Shown one piece after another: positions 50,983 through 58,326 of a DNA stretch of 64,000 nt. Position numbers and translations under genes: made by a program. Origin of the DNA: ZC4RG35 sp040878345 (GTDB taxonomy: Bacteria; Actinomycetota; Acidimicrobiia; Spongiisociales; ZC4RG35). Under the pieces are notes generated by a model, which saw nothing but the letters and a program-made list of their open reading frames with translations, ran no database searches and was not told the origin of the DNA. Numbering within the stretch: the first letter of the stretch is position 1; the number at the start of each line of letters is the position of its first letter. The stretch is taken from contig JBBDML010000014.1 of NCBI GenBank assembly GCA_040878345.1, forward strand, positions 1 through 64,000, written 5' to 3'.

Positions 50983-51029
50983 TTCTGTGCGGATCTGTGA
51001 CGGAGGGGTTCGCGCGAATCCGCACAGAA
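50983..51029 (-). repeat. Palindromic repeat, copy G (single, inverted)
   Basis: 47 bases, the exact reverse complement of copy A. The only unpaired copy, and the only one between convergent genes, where it could act as a bidirectional terminator. Confidence 0.95.
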
Positions 51030-51038
51030 CGGTCGGGG

Positions 51039-52181
51039 TCAGGGTCGGGGCAAGGCCATGGAGATGCGATCGATGATCTCGACCAGTACTTCCTCCTGGG
51101 TGCCGAAGTTCAGCCTGACGTGACCCTCCCCCCCGGTGCCGAACTGGGCACCCCCGGTTACCCCCACCCTGGCCCGGTCGAGCAGATAGTCGGCCGGTTC
51201 GTCCCATCCGAAACTGCTCATGTCGAGCCAAGCCAGATAGGTGGCCTCAGGCTCCCGGTAACCGACTCCCGGGAGTCTCTCCTCGATCAGCTCGCCGAGA
51301 AGGCGACGGTTGGAGTGGAGAGTGGCCATGACCCCATCGAGCCACTCCCGACCTCTCGAGTAGGCGGCGGCGGAGGCGATGAGGCCAAGCGTGCCGACCC
51401 CGATCTTCTCGGGTGTGTAGTAGGCCGACCACACGTCGACGTCCTCGTCGTTGGTGAGAACCACCTGGGCCGATTTGAGCCCAGGCAGGTTCCAGGCCTT
51501 CGAGGCGGCGGTGACCGTCACCACGGTTCCGTGGTCGACATTGGCCGCAGCCACGTGCTCGGCATTCTCGAAGGTGAGCGCAGCGTGGATCTCGTCGGAG
51601 ATCACCCGGGCGCCATGGGAGCTGGCGATGCTGACCACCTCTTCCACCTCCGGCAGAGTCAGGCTCCGTCCCACCGGGTTCCACGGGTTGCACAGAACGA
51701 GTGATCCAGCTCCGGCCGCAAGAGCCCGGCCAATGCCATCGAGATCGAGGTGATAGACGCCGTCTTGGTCGCGGAGTGCGGTGACCTCGACCATCTCACG
51801 ACCTGCCCTCTCCACCATGGAGAAGAACGGGAAGTAGACCGGGGTGTGCAGGATCACCGGTGACCCGGGCCGGGTCAAGTGGGTGATCGCCCGCCGTATC
51901 CCCTCGATCACGTCCGGGGCGTGGAACACCCGATCCGGCCCAACCTCCCAGCCAAGCCGATCGGCCCAGAATCTGCACCCAGACTCGGCCACCGCCGACT
52001 CGATGGCCGGATACGGATACCCGGTGTCACCACGGTCGATCGCCTCATGGAGGGCGTCGGTGACGGCCGGCGCCAGGCCGTAGTCCATCTCCGCAACCCA
52101 GCAAGGCAGTACGTCGGCCTTGAAGTAATTCCACTTCAGACCGGGACGAAGGGTTGGCTCGGTGATGGATGAGTCGCTCAC
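51039..52181 (-). CDS. MalY/PatB-family PLP aminotransferase or C-S lyase
   Basis: 380 residues from a GTG at 52181. Fold type I PLP enzyme: LPCWVAEMDYGLAPAV near the start, LCNPWNPVGRSLTLPEVEEV, VISDEIHAAL (PLP Asp) and VTAASKAWNLPGLK with the Schiff-base Lys. This group includes cystathionine beta-lyases (MalY, PatB) that release homocysteine, which would feed metH. That link is only suggestive, as the genes are 19 kb apart. Leaderless start after TACTCT. Confidence 0.87.
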   Translation of the reverse strand: MSDSSITEPTLRPGLKWNYFKADVLPCWVAEMDYGLAPAVTDALHEAIDRGDTGYPYPAIESAVAESGCRFWADRLGWEVGPDRVFHAPDVIEGIRRAITHLTRPGSPVILHTPVYFPFFSMVERAGREMVEVTALRDQDGVYHLDLDGIGRALAAGAGSLVLCNPWNPVGRSLTLPEVEEVVSIASSHGARVISDEIHAALTFENAEHVAAANVDHGTVVTVTAASKAWNLPGLKSAQVVLTNDEDVDVWSAYYTPEKIGVGTLGLIASAAAYSRGREWLDGVMATLHSNRRLLGELIEERLPGVGYREPEATYLAWLDMSSFGWDEPADYLLDRARVGVTGGAQFGTGGEGHVRLNFGTQEEVLVEIIDRISMALPRP

Positions 52182-52187
52182 GCGCCC

Positions 52188-52193
52188 AGAGTA
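52188..52193 (-). promoter_or_regulatory. -10 box TACTCT, leaderless MalY-type gene
   Basis: TACTCT on the minus strand, six bases before the GTG at 52181. It lies within a few bases of the stop of the upstream zinc permease gene. Confidence 0.5.
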
Positions 52194-52194
52194 T

Positions 52195-53034
52195 TCAGGT
52201 GCCGGTGGAGACCGGGACTGCCCTCTCCACCCAGGCCCTGATCAGCAGGACCACGAAGAACAGGACGATGGGGACAAGGGCGATGGTGGCCGACCCGGCG
52301 GTTCCCAGGTGATAGCTCAGGGCCAGCCCGACCACCACTGAGGCCACCCCGATCAGGGAGGAGACCGCCATGATGGTGGGCACCCGGCGGGCTAGCAGGG
52401 CGGCCGTTGCCGGTGGGCCCACCAGCAACCCGAAAACCAGGAGGGTCCCCACAGTGCGGAAGGAGCCGACGATGGCCAACGTGATCACGGCGAGCAGGGC
52501 TCCGTGAGCCAGTCTCGGGCGCAGCCCCAGCAGCCTGGCCTTCTGCTCGTTGAAGGAGAGGACCAGGAAGGACCGGTGGAACAGGGCCATCACCGCGATG
52601 GTGAGCGCGGTCATGACGGCCAGGATCACCAGGTCGGTGCCTGTGACGCCTAAGGGGTCCCCAAAAAGGATTCCGGTGAGGTTTCCGGCATATGAGCCGG
52701 TTGTCGATATCAAGATGACACCTATGGCCAACATGCCCACGAAGAGCAGACCGATCCCGACATCCTCGGAGTAGGTGGTCTGCCGGTGAACCAGGTTGAT
52801 CCCGGCGATCATCACCAGGGCGGCCAAGACCGCTCCGAACAGGGCGTTGACGTCGAGGATGATGGCCAGGGCGATGCCCGGGATCACACCGTGGACCAGG
52901 GCATCGCCGAGGAAGGTCATGCCACGGATCACCACCCAGGTGCCCACCAGGGCAAGGGCGATGGAGACCAGGATCCCACCGAGGAGGGCCCTTTGCTGGA
53001 AGGCGAGTTGGAACGGCTCGATGATCCAGTCCAT
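52195..53034 (-). CDS. aztB: Zinc ABC transporter permease (AztB-like)
   Basis: 279 residues from the ATG at 53034 (MDWIIEPFQLAFQQRALLGG). ABC-3 family metal permease with eight or so helices; GTWVVIRGMTFLGDALVHG and VGTLLVFGLLVGPPATAALL match the AztB group of actinobacterial zinc importers. It forms the channel for the binding protein ten bases upstream. The matching ATPase is encoded divergently next to the regulator gene. Confidence 0.88.
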   Translation of the reverse strand: MDWIIEPFQLAFQQRALLGGILVSIALALVGTWVVIRGMTFLGDALVHGVIPGIALAIILDVNALFGAVLAALVMIAGINLVHRQTTYSEDVGIGLLFVGMLAIGVILISTTGSYAGNLTGILFGDPLGVTGTDLVILAVMTALTIAVMALFHRSFLVLSFNEQKARLLGLRPRLAHGALLAVITLAIVGSFRTVGTLLVFGLLVGPPATAALLARRVPTIMAVSSLIGVASVVVGLALSYHLGTAGSATIALVPIVLFFVVLLIRAWVERAVPVSTGT

Positions 53035-53044
53035 CGCGAAGACG

Positions 53045-53986
53045 CTACCCAGCCCCGCCTGAGGCATCGGTGATCAGGCGTGCGTTGGTGAGGAGCATCC
53101 CGATCAGGGTGTCGGCTCCAGAGCCGGGGGGGCCCAGTGACTCGGTATGAAGGGTGACCACCTCGACGGTGGACCCCACCTCGGCGGCGATGACCCGAGC
53201 GAGGTCCCCCGATCCGGTGGTCTCGGTGAAGATGGCTCTGACACCGGTCTCTTGGAGCAAGGTGACCAGGGCGGCCAGCTCCGCAGAGCTGGGGGCTCCC
53301 ATCGACGTGCCTCCCGGGATCACGGTGCCGACGATCTCCCACCCGTAACGGGCGGCGAAATAGCCGAAAGTGGCGTGATTGGTGACCAGCTTCCGGTTGG
53401 GGGCAGGCACTCCTTCCAGCATCTCGGCTATCTCGGCGTCAGTCCCCGCCAGCAGATCGGCATAGGCCACGGCCCGGTTCTTCCAGTTCACCCCAGGGTC
53501 GACCGAAGCCAGCTCGGCAGCGATCAGCCTGACCGCCCTTGCCATCCGGACCGGATCCATCCATACGTGGGGGTCCAGCTGTAGAGCGCCGTCCTCATGC
53601 TGGTCGCCCGCTTCCTCTCCGGCACCCGAGAAAGGGATCGGGTCGATGAGGGGGGCTATCTCCAGCAGACGAACACCATCTGAGACGGCAGTCGCCAGGA
53701 CGTCGGCGAGACCGGCTTCGAGTCCCAATCCGTTGGCCACCACGAGATCGGCTCGATTGATCAGGGCCACCTGGGCCGAAGAGGCCTCGAACTCATGGGG
53801 GTCGACGCCCATCGGCACCAGGACTTCCACCGTGGCCTCCTCGCCGACGACGTTGGCCACCAGATCACCGAGAATCCCATTGGTCACCACTATCTCCACT
53901 CCTACAGGCGATGGCCCCGAACCGGAACAAGAGGCGACCACCGACACCCAGACGAGGAGAGCAGCCTTGAGAGATCTGACTTGCAT
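53045..53986 (-). CDS. aztC: Zinc ABC transporter substrate-binding lipoprotein (AztC-like)
   Basis: 313 residues. Export signal with VWVSVVASCSGSG (lipobox VASC). Cluster A-I metal-binding fold: VVTNGILGDLVANVVG, GVDPHEFEASSAQ (first His), DPHVWMDPVRMARAV (second His) and VTNHATFGYFAARYGW (third His), with an acidic ligand expected in FTETTGSGDL. It has only a short acidic His loop (GDQHEDGALQLD) instead of the long His-rich loop of ZnuA, as in AztC. AAGGAGA precedes the start. Probably repressed by Zur through the adjacent palindrome. Confidence 0.88.
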   Translation of the reverse strand: MQVRSLKAALLVWVSVVASCSGSGPSPVGVEIVVTNGILGDLVANVVGEEATVEVLVPMGVDPHEFEASSAQVALINRADLVVANGLGLEAGLADVLATAVSDGVRLLEIAPLIDPIPFSGAGEEAGDQHEDGALQLDPHVWMDPVRMARAVRLIAAELASVDPGVNWKNRAVAYADLLAGTDAEIAEMLEGVPAPNRKLVTNHATFGYFAARYGWEIVGTVIPGGTSMGAPSSAELAALVTLLQETGVRAIFTETTGSGDLARVIAAEVGSTVEVVTLHTESLGPPGSGADTLIGMLLTNARLITDASGGAG

Positions 53987-54004
53987 GTCCCATTCTCCTT
54001 ATTA

Positions 54005-54025
54005 GAATGAGAATCGTTATCATTC
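54005..54025. promoter_or_regulatory. Zur-box-like operator
   Basis: A 21-base near-perfect palindrome, GAATGAGAAT-C-GTTATCATTC, with eight of ten positions pairing. It lies in the 61-base gap between aztC and the Fur-family gene, and resembles Fur/Zur boxes (TGANAATNATTNTCA-like). It is placed to control both directions. Confidence 0.8.
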
Positions 54026-54047
54026 ACAATACCCCACCGAGGACGCC

Positions 54048-54488
54048 ATGACAAAGAGCAATCTCATGAGAGAGATCCAAGATCGGCTCGCCGAGCGCCA
54101 GGTGCGATTCACCAGAGGCCGCAGAACCGTGGTGTCTGCTTTGTCACTGACCGAAGGCCCACTCTCGGCCGCGGAGCTCCATCGTCTCATCGGGACTGCG
54201 ATCCCGTTGTCGTCGCTCTACCGCTCATTGGCTGTCCTGGAGCAAGCCGGGGTCCTCGAGCCCCACCTGGGCAAGAGAGGTGTCGCCCGCTACGAGCTGG
54301 CCGAGTGGCTGAGAGGCCATCACCACCATCTGGTATGCATCGAGTGTGGGGCGGTGGACGATGTGGAGTTGCCCGAGACCTATGAGACCCGAGTCGCCGA
54401 ATTGGTCAGGGGGATCGGTGACATCGCGAGGTTCACCCCCATGAACCATGCCCTCGAGATCGAGGGCAGGTGCGCCAGATGCGCCTGA
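54048..54488 (+). CDS. zur: Fur-family regulator, probable Zur
   Basis: 146 residues. N-terminal winged helix (RQVRFTRGRRTVVSALSL, LYRSLAVLEQAGVL). The regulatory metal site and Cys4 structural site are seen in GHHHHLVCIECGAVDDVELP and GRCARCA, two CxxC motifs. Fur family; its place inside a zinc-uptake locus and beside a Zur-like box supports zinc sensing. Loses DNA binding when zinc is scarce. Its 3' end overlaps the ATPase gene. Confidence 0.88.
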   Translation: MTKSNLMREIQDRLAERQVRFTRGRRTVVSALSLTEGPLSAAELHRLIGTAIPLSSLYRSLAVLEQAGVLEPHLGKRGVARYELAEWLRGHHHHLVCIECGAVDDVELPETYETRVAELVRGIGDIARFTPMNHALEIEGRCARCA

Positions 54489-55309
54489 AGCGAGCTGCCG
54501 TCACCGCCGAGGACCTGGTCCTCGGGTATGGGGGCCGGGTGGTGATCGACCGGTCCAGTTTCGAGATCCCATCAGGGAAGATCACCGCGGTGATCGGCCC
54601 CAACGGGTCGGGCAAGTCGACATTGCTCAACTGCGTCGCCGGATTGATCGAGCCGATGGGCGGGTCGATCCACTCGATCGAGGACAGGAGACGGGTGGCG
54701 TACGTGATGCAGGCCACCAAGGTCAGCGACGCCCTCCCGCTCTCGGTGGCCGAGGTCGTGACCATGGGTCGCTATGCCGAGACCGGGCCCTATCGCCGAC
54801 TCGACCCCGCCGACCATGCGGCGGTAGCCGGCGCGATGGAACGGCTCGGGATCACCGGCATCGCCGAGAGCCGCCTCAACGAAGTCTCCGGCGGTCAGCG
54901 GCAGCGGGCCTTCCTCGCCCAGGGGCTGGCACAAGATCACGACATCCTGCTCCTCGATGAGCCTCTGACCGGGATCGACCTGACCACGGCTATGGCCATC
55001 GACGAGATCATCCACCAGGAGGTCGAGGAGGGTTGCGCGGTGGTGATGACCACCCACGACCTCTCGGAGGCAGGGGTAGCCGATCACGTGGTACTCCTCT
55101 CGGGTCGGGTGATCGAATCCGGCCCGCCGGATCGGGTCCTCACCGCCGGGAACCTGGCCGAGGCCTACGGTTCTTCACTGCTTCACGTCGAGGACGGACG
55201 GGTGTTGCTCGACGATGCCGCCCACAGCCCGGTCGTAGGTCATCACGTGCATCGTGAGCGTGTGATCCATACCGAAGCCGAGCCCTCAGATCTCCACGAC
55301 GCGACCTGA
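54479..55309 (+). CDS. aztA: Zinc ABC transporter ATP-binding protein (AztA-like), His-rich tail
   Basis: 276 residues from the ATG at 54479; a GTG at 54470 is possible. Overlaps the zur 3' end by ten bases. Walker A GPNGSGKSTLLNCVAG, signature VSGGQRQRAFLAQGLA, Walker B ILLLDEPLTGIDL, H-loop VMTTHDLSEAG. The last 35 residues are His/Glu-rich (VVGHHVHRERVIHTEAEP, DLHDAT), a probable metal-buffering tail. It powers AztB and AztC, encoded divergently. Confidence 0.88.
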   Translation: MRLKRAAVTAEDLVLGYGGRVVIDRSSFEIPSGKITAVIGPNGSGKSTLLNCVAGLIEPMGGSIHSIEDRRRVAYVMQATKVSDALPLSVAEVVTMGRYAETGPYRRLDPADHAAVAGAMERLGITGIAESRLNEVSGGQRQRAFLAQGLAQDHDILLLDEPLTGIDLTTAMAIDEIIHQEVEEGCAVVMTTHDLSEAGVADHVVLLSGRVIESGPPDRVLTAGNLAEAYGSSLLHVEDGRVLLDDAAHSPVVGHHVHRERVIHTEAEPSDLHDAT

Positions 55310-55330
55310 AACAGGTCTCTTTCAGAGCAA

Positions 55331-55344
55331 CAGCTCCTGAGCTG
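55331..55344. terminator. Short hairpin between convergent genes
   Basis: CAGCTC-CT-GAGCTG between the ends of aztA and the sigma fusion gene; weak evidence for a shared terminator. Confidence 0.35.
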
Positions 55345-55357
55345 GCCTCCGGTCGGC

Positions 55358-56482
55358 TCAGACTTCCTGCGAGAGGTGGTCACTCAACTCGGACAACGAC
55401 CGGGCCAGCAGTCGGGAGATCTGCATCTGGGAAACCCCGATCACATCTGCGATCTCGCTCTGGGTCATGTCCTCGTAGAACCGCAGATAGACGATCAGTC
55501 GCTCGCGCTCGGGCAAGGACTGCAATGCCTGGTCGAGGCTGGTCCGAGTGGCGGCATCGACCAGCGACCCGTCAAGCTCCCCCAGCATCTCGATGAGCGC
55601 CGGGCCGGAGGGGCTGGCGGAATCGATTGGCGGGGAATCGAGGGAGAGGGCCCGATACCCATGAACCACACTCATCGCCTCCGCCACCTCTTCCCGACTC
55701 ATCCCGAGGTCCGCTGCGATCTCAGAGATGGTGGGCACCCTCCCCAACCTCTGAGTGACCTCCTGCGTCGATCGAGTCACGGCCATCGACCGCTCCTGAA
55801 GCCCGCGGGGCACATGAATCGACCATCCACGATCACGAAGCTGACGCTTCAACTCACCAGAGACGGTCACCGAGGCAAAGGACCGGAGTGCCCCACGACT
55901 GGCGTCGTAACGGTGAATCGCCTTCATGAGGGCCATGAGAGCCACCTGCTCGAGGTCATCATCCTGGATCCCCTTCCCCCGATACCGACGGGCGATCGAC
56001 GAGGCCAGAGGCTGGTAACGCCTGATCAGCTCCTCGACGAAGACCGGGTCCTCGTCGATTCTCCCTACCAACTCATCGTCGTCGAGGTCGGTAGGCGACA
56101 GCGAGACCGCGCCAGGGGTGCGAGTCTCGAACCAAACGGTAAGGATCCCATCCTCGTGGGAGGTTCCCCATGCACGGGCCATGCTCTCCACGATCCGGAA
56201 CCCAAATCCCTTTGTGACCTGACCCAAGGGGCCGTTGGCAGGGTGGCTGACAGAGATCCGCACCGACACGTCTTTGGCCTCCACGGTGACGTCGACGGTC
56301 TCGGCCTCGGCGTGCTGGATCGCATTGGCCACCAGCTCGGTGGCGATGAGTGCGACCTCCGCCGCACGCATCGAGTCGAGTCGCACGCTTTGGGCGAGGA
56401 AGGCCCTGATCTCGGAAGCCGATCCCGGGCGAAGATCGAAGGAGCTGGTCTCGATCAGCCCCGTTGGAGCTCGATCGCCCAT
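55358..56482 (-). CDS. Fusion of RsbW-like anti-sigma ATPase domain and SigF/SigB-type sigma factor
   Basis: 374 residues from the ATG at 56482 with GGAGAG just upstream. Residues about 12-120 are a GHKL ATP-binding domain of the anti-sigma kinase type, with N-box ATELVANAIQHA (Glu49, Asn53) and glycine box TKGFGFRIVESMARAWG. Residues about 140-374 are a group 3 sigma factor of the B/F/G class: YRGKGIQDDDLEQVALMALM (region 2), LRDRGWSIHVPRGLQE (region 3), and YEDMTQSEIADVIGVSQMQI (region 4 HTH). Normally these are two proteins that bind each other; here they are one chain. It is last in an operon after a STAS anti-anti-sigma gene and a degenerate GHKL gene. Confidence 0.88.
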   Translation of the reverse strand: MGDRAPTGLIETSSFDLRPGSASEIRAFLAQSVRLDSMRAAEVALIATELVANAIQHAEAETVDVTVEAKDVSVRISVSHPANGPLGQVTKGFGFRIVESMARAWGTSHEDGILTVWFETRTPGAVSLSPTDLDDDELVGRIDEDPVFVEELIRRYQPLASSIARRYRGKGIQDDDLEQVALMALMKAIHRYDASRGALRSFASVTVSGELKRQLRDRGWSIHVPRGLQERSMAVTRSTQEVTQRLGRVPTISEIAADLGMSREEVAEAMSVVHGYRALSLDSPPIDSASPSGPALIEMLGELDGSLVDAATRTSLDQALQSLPERERLIVYLRFYEDMTQSEIADVIGVSQMQISRLLARSLSELSDHLSQEV

Positions 56483-56778
56483 CTCTCTCCATCCAGTCGA
56501 AGACTGTCGCCTAGGAGGAGCTTGCCCGCATCTGGGACGTTCAGGGCGCAATTCCCCGAGATGGTGGCGCCCCCGTCCTTGAGGACCGCCTCGATCTCGA
56601 TCGGGGTGCCCGCCTCGACCAAACCTGAGGCGATGTCCGACACCGCCACCCGGGCGTCATCGATGCTGTGCCCTTCGACACCCACCGCCCCGAGGATTCG
56701 ACCCACGAACACCCGGCACATGGCCACCGAGCCGGGCACAGGCTCGAGACGGATCGTTATCGGGTCCGACGACCTCAA
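56455..56778 (-). CDS. Small degenerate GHKL (RsbW-like) protein
   Basis: 107 residues. The N-terminal pattern (ITIRLEPVPGSVAMCRVFVG, IDDARVAVSDIASGLVEAG) follows RsbW-like anti-sigma domains, but the N-box Asn is absent and no glycine box is present, so ATP binding is unlikely. It overlaps the STAS gene upstream (ATGA) and the sigma fusion downstream by 28 bases. It may act as a binding-only partner in the switch. Confidence 0.65.
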   Translation of the reverse strand: MRSSDPITIRLEPVPGSVAMCRVFVGRILGAVGVEGHSIDDARVAVSDIASGLVEAGTPIEIEAVLKDGGATISGNCALNVPDAGKLLLGDSLRLDGERWAIELQRG

Positions 56779-57113
56779 TGGGCAGCCGCTTCTTCCACCG
56801 ATCCATGCACGTCAAGATGCGGGAGGAGGCCTGTGACATCCAGGAGCCGGGCTATAGGCCCGCCTGAAACCGCCAGCTTGAACGCCTGGCCGTTCGATGC
56901 CATCCCCTCCTTAGTGGCCAGCAGCAGGCGCAGACCACTGGAGTCCATGAACTCGGTGGAGGTGAGATCGAGGATCAGTCCGAATTCCTTTGGCGCGAGA
57001 GCATCGATCGCGGCGCCGAGTTGGTCGATGGTGGCGAGATCGACCTCCCCGAGGACGCTCATCACATGGAAACCAGCCTCATGGTCGGTCTCGACCTCGA
57101 GGGTGAGAGCCAT
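56775..57113 (-). CDS. STAS-domain anti-sigma-factor antagonist
   Basis: 112 residues. STAS fold with the phosphorylation motif TEFMDSSGLRLLLATKE (Asp-Ser-Ser-Gly, with the regulatory Ser) and GEVDLATIDQLGAAI. The unphosphorylated form binds RsbW-type domains and frees sigma. First gene of the operon with the degenerate GHKL protein and the anti-sigma/sigma fusion. Leaderless: TAGGAT six bases before the ATG, in a palindrome shared with the divergent gene. Confidence 0.9.
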   Translation of the reverse strand: MALTLEVETDHEAGFHVMSVLGEVDLATIDQLGAAIDALAPKEFGLILDLTSTEFMDSSGLRLLLATKEGMASNGQAFKLAVSGGPIARLLDVTGLLPHLDVHGSVEEAAAH

Positions 57114-57132
57114 CCGATGATCCTATCATCGG
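57114..57132. promoter_or_regulatory. Palindromic overlapping divergent promoters
   Basis: CCGATGAT-CCT-ATCATCGG, perfect eight-base arms. It contains TAGGAT (minus, six bases before the STAS ATG) and TATCAT (plus, eight bases before the ATG at 57138). The whole intergenic gap is only 24 bases, so the two polymerases cannot bind together. Confidence 0.7.
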
Positions 57133-57137
57133 GGCTG

Positions 57138-57485
57138 ATGCACCGTTTCGAGCTGACGATCCCACCCAGCCCAGCCTGGATCGATCTGGCACGTGACCTG
57201 GTCGCAACCGGGGCCACCCCGCTAGACCTGGGGCTCGATCGCTTCCAGGATCTCCTGGTGATCACGACCCACACCGTGTCCGAGGCGGTCGAGACCCCCG
57301 GGGCGAGCTCCGTCATGATGCGCATGGGGATCGGCGACCAGCGTCTCGAGTTGAGCATCGAGACCAAAGGCGGCGTCTCGGGCCCCTTCGAGGTCTCCGA
57401 CCTGGTCCTCTCGGTTCTCGCCGACGAGCATCGGCGTGAGGTCACAGACGACGGCCTCAAGGTCGACCTCGCCATCCATCGCTGA
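57138..57485 (+). CDS. Small GHKL-like protein, divergent partner of the sigma module
   Basis: 115 residues (MHRFELTIPPSPAWIDLARD...). Its size and order of secondary structure resemble an RsbW-type domain, but the usual ELxxNAxxH N-box reads VITTHTVSEAVETP and no glycine box is clear, so it is either degenerate or a different family. Divergent from the STAS gene by 24 bases. Its role in partner switching is inferred only from position. Confidence 0.6.
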   Translation: MHRFELTIPPSPAWIDLARDLVATGATPLDLGLDRFQDLLVITTHTVSEAVETPGASSVMMRMGIGDQRLELSIETKGGVSGPFEVSDLVLSVLADEHRREVTDDGLKVDLAIHR

Positions 57486-57557
57486 CCCCTACTCCTGTCC
57501 ACTTTCTGTTTCGAGCTCCTGTTCGTCGGGTATCTGAGGAGCGAACAAGGAGGACAC

Positions 57558-58169
57558 ATGCAACGGGAACACAGACGTAACCGGGACTTGGTCCGGGGAC
57601 GGGAGGCCACGAGGTCGAGCGTGGCGGAGAGTTTCGGAGGCCTCGACACGCCGGCCGCATTAGGAGGGCTGTTCGCCGCACTGGGGATGCTGGCTTTCGT
57701 GGGCGCGCTGATCGCGGCGACTTCGATCCCCATCCAGCTCAATGCATTCGATGTCGAGGGAAACCGCGAGCAGCTGGGCTGGGCGGGCATCGCAATCGGG
57801 GCATTGGTGGTCTTCGCGTCCTTCTTCTTCGGAGGTTGGGTCGCCGGCCGCGTCGCCCGGTTCAACGGGGTGATGAATGGCGCGGGCGTCGGGCTGTGGA
57901 TGGTGTTGCTGATGGCAGTGTCGGCAACGGCCGGCGTCTTCATCGAGGAGCGTTACAACATCCTCCAGTCGGCGGCCCTGCCGGACTGGTTCAGTCAGAT
58001 CAGCGGCGATGATGTGGCGAGGCTGGCAATAGCTGCCGGGATCCTCGGCCTCCTCGCGATATTCGCCGGCGCCATGCTTGGCGGCGCCGTGGGTGGGAAT
58101 TACAACCGTAAGGTTGACGCCGCCCTGACCGACAGGTCGACGCTGCTCGACAACGGTATACGGAGTTAG
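57558..58169 (+). CDS. Polytopic membrane protein, unknown function
   Basis: 203 residues with AGGAGG five bases before the ATG. A basic N-terminus (MQREHRRNRDLVRGREATRS) is followed by four membrane helices: LFAALGMLAFVGALIAATSI, AIGALVVFASFFFGGWVAG, LWMVLLMAVSATAGVFI and GILGLLAIFAGAMLGGAVGG. Small, Gly-rich helices are typical of stress-linked membrane proteins. No family recognised. Confidence 0.75.
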   Translation: MQREHRRNRDLVRGREATRSSVAESFGGLDTPAALGGLFAALGMLAFVGALIAATSIPIQLNAFDVEGNREQLGWAGIAIGALVVFASFFFGGWVAGRVARFNGVMNGAGVGLWMVLLMAVSATAGVFIEERYNILQSAALPDWFSQISGDDVARLAIAAGILGLLAIFAGAMLGGAVGGNYNRKVDAALTDRSTLLDNGIRS

Positions 58170-58326
58170 GACACTCTCCTCCCCGGGAGAACAACAAAGA
58201 GAGGGCACCAAGCCTGGCTTCTACCCCACCTCAGGCCCTGGCAACCCGGCCGCTCGAGAGTCCGGCCGGATCACGTCTCACCCGGGTTTGGCCCCTCCCG
58301 GCCTCGGGTATGGAGGACTCATCCCC
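58170..58326 (+). other. 157-base leader before glycosyltransferase gene, possible RNA structure
   Basis: No gene seen. It has several GC-rich complementary blocks, such as two CCGGCC motifs around GCTCGAGAGT and GGCCCTGGCAACCCGG, and ends with GGAGG. A structured leader is possible, but no riboswitch class is recognised. Confidence 0.3.

Noticed and set aside
58215..58290. Possible second SAM riboswitch (GGCCCTGGCAACCCGG)
   Set aside because: Only the GGCAACC-like block is present; no P1 pairing, no AGGGA or GTGC.AA elements, and the downstream gene is a glycosyltransferase.
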